Shown here piece by piece: positions 61,033 through 64,000 of a stretch of DNA of 64,000 nt (its first letter is position 1; the number at the start of each line of letters is the position of its first letter). The DNA comes from Aurantiochytrium sp. KH105. Its lineage: Eukaryota > Sar > Bigyra > Thraustochytrida > Thraustochytriidae. Below the pieces are notes generated by a model. That model ran no database searches and was not told where the DNA came from. It worked only from the letters and a program-made list of their open reading frames with translations. Position numbers and translations under genes: made by a program. Location of the stretch: positions 1 through 64,000 of the forward strand of contig BGKB01000026.1 of the NCBI GenBank assembly GCA_003116975.1, in the 5' to 3' direction.

Positions 61033-64000
61033 TTACGATCGATAAAAAGAGGAAGGCTGCATGTTGCTGGCCTGCTGGTGCGGCGGCAGAGCCTGGTGCT
61101 GCTGGTGCTGGTGCTGCTGGTGGTGGGGCAACTGATGCTGCTGATGCTGCATGTTATGATACGAAGGAGGGCCCTGCTGGTACGAGGCGAACTGGTTCTG
61201 CGGCGCGTAGCCGCCCTTCATGGGACCAGAGCCAGGGCTCTGGCGAGCCAAACCCTGCTGCTGGCCCTGATTCTGCTGCCCCTGCGACTGCTGCGTCTGT
61301 TGTTGCTGGCCCTGGTCTTGCATGTGGCCTTGCATATGGCCCTGGCCTTGCTGACCGCCACGGACACCCTGCTGTGGCTGACCCTGCTGCAGCATGTGCG
61401 GCTGCTGGTTCATCCCCTGAGCCTGGTTGAACATGGAGGCAGACTCGTACGGGTAAGCACGTGGTTGATAGTAGTTGTGCGGGCCCGGAGGGTACCCGTA
61501 GTTGGTTGGGAAGCCGTAGCCGTAAAAGTTTTGGCCGTACGGTGAGTAGCCAGCCGGGTTGAACTGGTTAAAGTTGTTCTGGCCTTGCCCTTGCTGGTGC
61601 GGCGCCTGCTGCTGGCCTTGATGCGGCTGCATTTGCTGATGGCCAGCCTGCTGGTGGTGCGGTGCCTGCATACCGTGATGCGGCATGCCCTGGTGACCGA
61701 GTTGGTGGTGCTGGGGCGGCGTCTGGGGCTGCTGTTGCTGCTGGTAGTGCTGCTGCTGCGGCTGATTCGGCTTGCCAGCGCCGCCGCGCTGCTGTTGCTG
61801 CTGCTGGCCACCAGCGGGGGCACTCATACCCGGGGGCGGGGTCACGCCTGCCGCCATGTTTTGCGAGGCGTACGAATACTGCGAGTAGGGATCGGCAGAC
61901 AAACCACCCCCGTAGCCATACGACTGCTGGTACTGCTGGTCACTGTAAAAGTGATGTCCGGGTTGCGGCATGTGCTGCTGCTGCTGCAGGTGCGGCGGCA
62001 TGTTGTGCTGCATCTCACTCGGTTGCGCCTGGGTCTGGGCCGGAGCCTGGGGTTGTTGTTGTTGTTGTTGCTGCTGCTGCTGCTGGGGAGGCACAGGCGT
62101 GGACTGCTGAGCTTGCTGCATGGGGCTCGGAGAGGCCTCGGCGACCTGGGGCTTGGGGGCCACGGCGCGGTCCTCGGACTTCTTCTCCTGGGTCAGAATA
62201 TCCTTGGAGGCAGCAGGGGCGGCCGTAGTCGCCTCGTCCTTTTCAACGTTCTTGGCGGCAGCAGCGGCGTCAGCCTGAGCAAGAGCCTTGGTCTCGTAGT
62301 CGGTGGCGTTGACGGCCTTGGACGCGAGGGTGTCGCTGACACGGGGGCTGGACGTTACGGCCGTAGGCGATCCCGGGGCCTTGGAGTTCTCCATGATGCC
62401 AGACATAAAGTTCTGCGTCTCCTGAACTTGCTTCTGCTGCTCGGACGCAGCCGGAACAGCAGCAGGAGCCTTGGCAGCGGGCTTGGAGCCCGAGGCGTTG
62501 AAGTTGCCAAATTGGAACGATTCATTCGACGTAATATTCAGGTCAGCGGGAAGCTTGACCTTTTCGCCCGAAGACCCAGAGGCCGGGGCGGAGGAACCAG
62601 CAGCGGGGGCAGTGGAGGCCGGGGCGGCTTGCTCTTCTTGCTGTTGCTTGTTAGCGGCAGGGGGCCGCTGGATGGGCGCTTGGGCATTGCCGCTCTTGCC
62701 CTTGTTGTTGGCAGCAGCAGGCGCCTTGGCCTCACCGCTCGCACCGCCGCGACGTCCCTTGCCGGACTGCCGCTGGCCACCACGTTTGTTGTTGTTGTTG
62801 TTCTGCGTTTCGTTGGTGCCGGCGTTCGCGCCACGTGGGCCGCGGCCCTTGGACTTGTTGTTGTTACCGCTGGCCTGCGGGGCGTCAGTCGCAGCAGCAG
62901 GCTTGGCCTCGGTCTCCGCCGAAGCGTCTTCGACAGCAGCCTGGGCCTTGGGGGCCTCCGCGGCAGGCTCAGCGGCAGCAGCAGCAGGAGTGGGCTCGGG
63001 AGTCTCCTGAGCGGTCTCCGCGGGAGCATCTGCCGTGGTCGTCGTCGATGCAGCGGCATCAGGGCTCGCCTCCGCGGCAGCACCATCCTGGGCCGGGGCA
63101 GCAGCGTCGCCTGCAGCAGGTGGCGCAGGCGCGACAGGAGCCGGAGGAGGGGCCGGCTTCCCTTGCTTCACCTTGGAAGCCCAAGAGTTAGCGGGCGCCT
63201 TGGGCGGGGCCTGCGGCTGCGGCTCAGCAGGCTTGGGCGCTTGGTTCTGTGAAGTGGCCTGGTTGCCTTGTGATTTGGCGGCTGGCGCGGCCTCTCCGGC
63301 CTGAACATTAGCGCCGCTCTGACGGTTCTCCGTCGCGGGCATGGAAGATTGCGTCTGTGCTGGCTGCTGCTGCTGCTTTTGAGATGGGGCTGGCGCAGAT
63401 GCAGCAGGCTTGGGCGCGGGGGGCTGCTGCTGCGGCTCTGTGAACTTTGGCGGTCCCTTGGTCCAAGCAGAGGATCCGCTCGCGGCCGGGCGTACAGGCG
63501 CCGGGTCCCGTGACTGCGCAGCAAGTGCCGGGTTGCTGGCGGTCGAGGAAGAGTTCGCGTCTGGTGCAGGAGTAGGAGCGGCAGCAGCAGGTGCACCTTG
63601 CTGCTGCGGCTGTGCCTGAGACTGAGACGACTGTTGCCGGGGGGCACGACGGTCGGCGCCCGGTTTGTTTTGAGCTTCGGTCCTGTTGCCGCGGCCGCCA
63701 CGCGCGTCATCGCGCTCACGGCCGCCACGGGTCCCACGACCCTGGCCCTGGCCTTGGCCTGGAGCACCGCCACGCTGCTCGCGGTCACGACCGCCCGTGG
63801 GCCGGCCGGTTCGGCCGCCGCGACCGCCGGCAGGCGCGCCGCCGTTGATATTTGTTCCAGCAACGCCGTTGGCAGCGGAAGAGCGTCCGCCCCGGGACGA
63901 CCTGCCGCCGCTTGTCCTTGGGGCGCGAGATTTGTTCTTTTGCACCGTAGACCAATCGTCAGACTCGTTGCCACTCTGCCTGGTAGGCCGCCACTTATCC
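61033..64000 (-). CDS. RGG-rich and Q-rich low-complexity protein, 5' end outside window
   Basis: At least 988 residues are visible, and the frame stays open to the right edge, so the gene is partial at its 5' end (an upstream stretch in frame reads WRPTRQSGNESDDWSTVQKN). The N-terminal part has RG/RGG clusters (GGRGGRTGRPTGGRDREQRG, RGTRGGRERDDARGGRGNR), which bind RNA in many proteins. The middle is Ala/Pro/Gln-rich with one more conserved-looking motif, LPADLNITSNESFQFGNFNA. The C-terminal ~350 residues are Gln/His/Pro/Tyr-rich (prion-like), with repeats such as NFYGYGFPTNYGYPPG. This composition fits a stress-granule or translation-linked RNA-binding protein; the QFGNF motif faintly recalls UBAP2L/Lingerer. 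Identity is not established. Confidence 0.7.
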   Translation of the reverse strand, partial: DKWRPTRQSGNESDDWSTVQKNKSRAPRTSGGRSSRGGRSSAANGVAGTNINGGAPAGGRGGRTGRPTGGRDREQRGGAPGQGQGQGRGTRGGRERDDARGGRGNRTEAQNKPGADRRAPRQQSSQSQAQPQQQGAPAAAAPTPAPDANSSSTASNPALAAQSRDPAPVRPAASGSSAWTKGPPKFTEPQQQPPAPKPAASAPAPSQKQQQQPAQTQSSMPATENRQSGANVQAGEAAPAAKSQGNQATSQNQAPKPAEPQPQAPPKAPANSWASKVKQGKPAPPPAPVAPAPPAAGDAAAPAQDGAAAEASPDAAASTTTTADAPAETAQETPEPTPAAAAAEPAAEAPKAQAAVEDASAETEAKPAAATDAPQASGNNNKSKGRGPRGANAGTNETQNNNNNKRGGQRQSGKGRRGGASGEAKAPAAANNKGKSGNAQAPIQRPPAANKQQQEEQAAPASTAPAAGSSAPASGSSGEKVKLPADLNITSNESFQFGNFNASGSKPAAKAPAAVPAASEQQKQVQETQNFMSGIMENSKAPGSPTAVTSSPRVSDTLASKAVNATDYETKALAQADAAAAAKNVEKDEATTAAPAASKDILTQEKKSEDRAVAPKPQVAEASPSPMQQAQQSTPVPPQQQQQQQQQQQPQAPAQTQAQPSEMQHNMPPHLQQQQHMPQPGHHFYSDQQYQQSYGYGGGLSADPYSQYSYASQNMAAGVTPPPGMSAPAGGQQQQQQRGGAGKPNQPQQQHYQQQQQPQTPPQHHQLGHQGMPHHGMQAPHHQQAGHQQMQPHQGQQQAPHQQGQGQNNFNQFNPAGYSPYGQNFYGYGFPTNYGYPPGPHNYYQPRAYPYESASMFNQAQGMNQQPHMLQQGQPQQGVRGGQQGQGHMQGHMQDQGQQQQTQQSQGQQNQGQQQGLARQSPGSGPMKGGYAPQNQFASYQQGPPSYHNMQHQQHQLPHHQQHQHQQHQALPPHQQASNMQPSSFYRS

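Overview
The window is nuclear DNA of a GC-rich, intron-poor unicellular eukaryote. Most genes are long uninterrupted reading frames. They encode eukaryote-only housekeeping proteins (RNA polymerase III largest subunit, CCT-theta, exportin-T, kynurenine 3-monooxygenase). Two genes have introns with GTACG/GTAAG donors, and promoters and leaders are full of microsatellites. A stramenopile protist of the thraustochytrid/labyrinthulomycete kind would fit, but that placement is inference from gene content and style. Two single N bases (12569 and 17933) show draft sequence.

Layout, left to right: a spliced LRR-Roc-COR gene with a TIR-like C-terminus (6136 to 109, minus); a small multipass membrane protein (6748-7440, plus); a membrane-anchored TPR protein (minus); a type I membrane protein with four cysteine-pair repeats (plus); a 345-bp CAAA array; CCT8 (minus); kynurenine 3-monooxygenase (minus); a small zinc-finger ORF that resembles a transposon remnant (minus); a 2,589-residue EF-hand/WD40 protein (plus); RNA polymerase III subunit 1 (minus); a ZIP metal transporter with a duplicated Cys/His/acidic ectodomain (minus); a gene-poor 5.3-kb stretch with 180-bp and 81-bp tandem duplications; an SLC25-like carrier with one intron (plus); an SLC35E3-like transporter (plus); a TIR-like plus TPR protein (minus); a Q-rich unknown protein (plus); a 2.9-kb gap holding an AT-rich island; exportin-T (minus); a 3.9-kb microsatellite-rich gap; a protein of about 22-residue LRR-like repeats (plus); a frameshifted TPR remnant; and the 3' part of an RGG/Q-rich protein that runs off the right edge (minus).

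Two themes stand out. First, two unrelated genes carry TIR-like domains joined to sensor-type repeats (LRR-Roc-COR in one, TPR in the other), an architecture like that of innate-immune or NAD-cleaving signalling proteins. In the first gene almost every LRR sits in its own exon, and every intron is phase 2, mostly splitting the conserved asparagine codon. Second, the non-coding DNA holds recurrent short motifs: a perfect palindrome TAGGCCTA seen seven times, six CACTTG/CAAGTG boxes upstream of CCT8, an inverted-CCAAT palindrome in a divergent promoter, and tetranucleotide arrays in many 5' leaders. The tRNA-making polymerase III subunit and the tRNA exporter lie about 20 kb apart, which may be chance.
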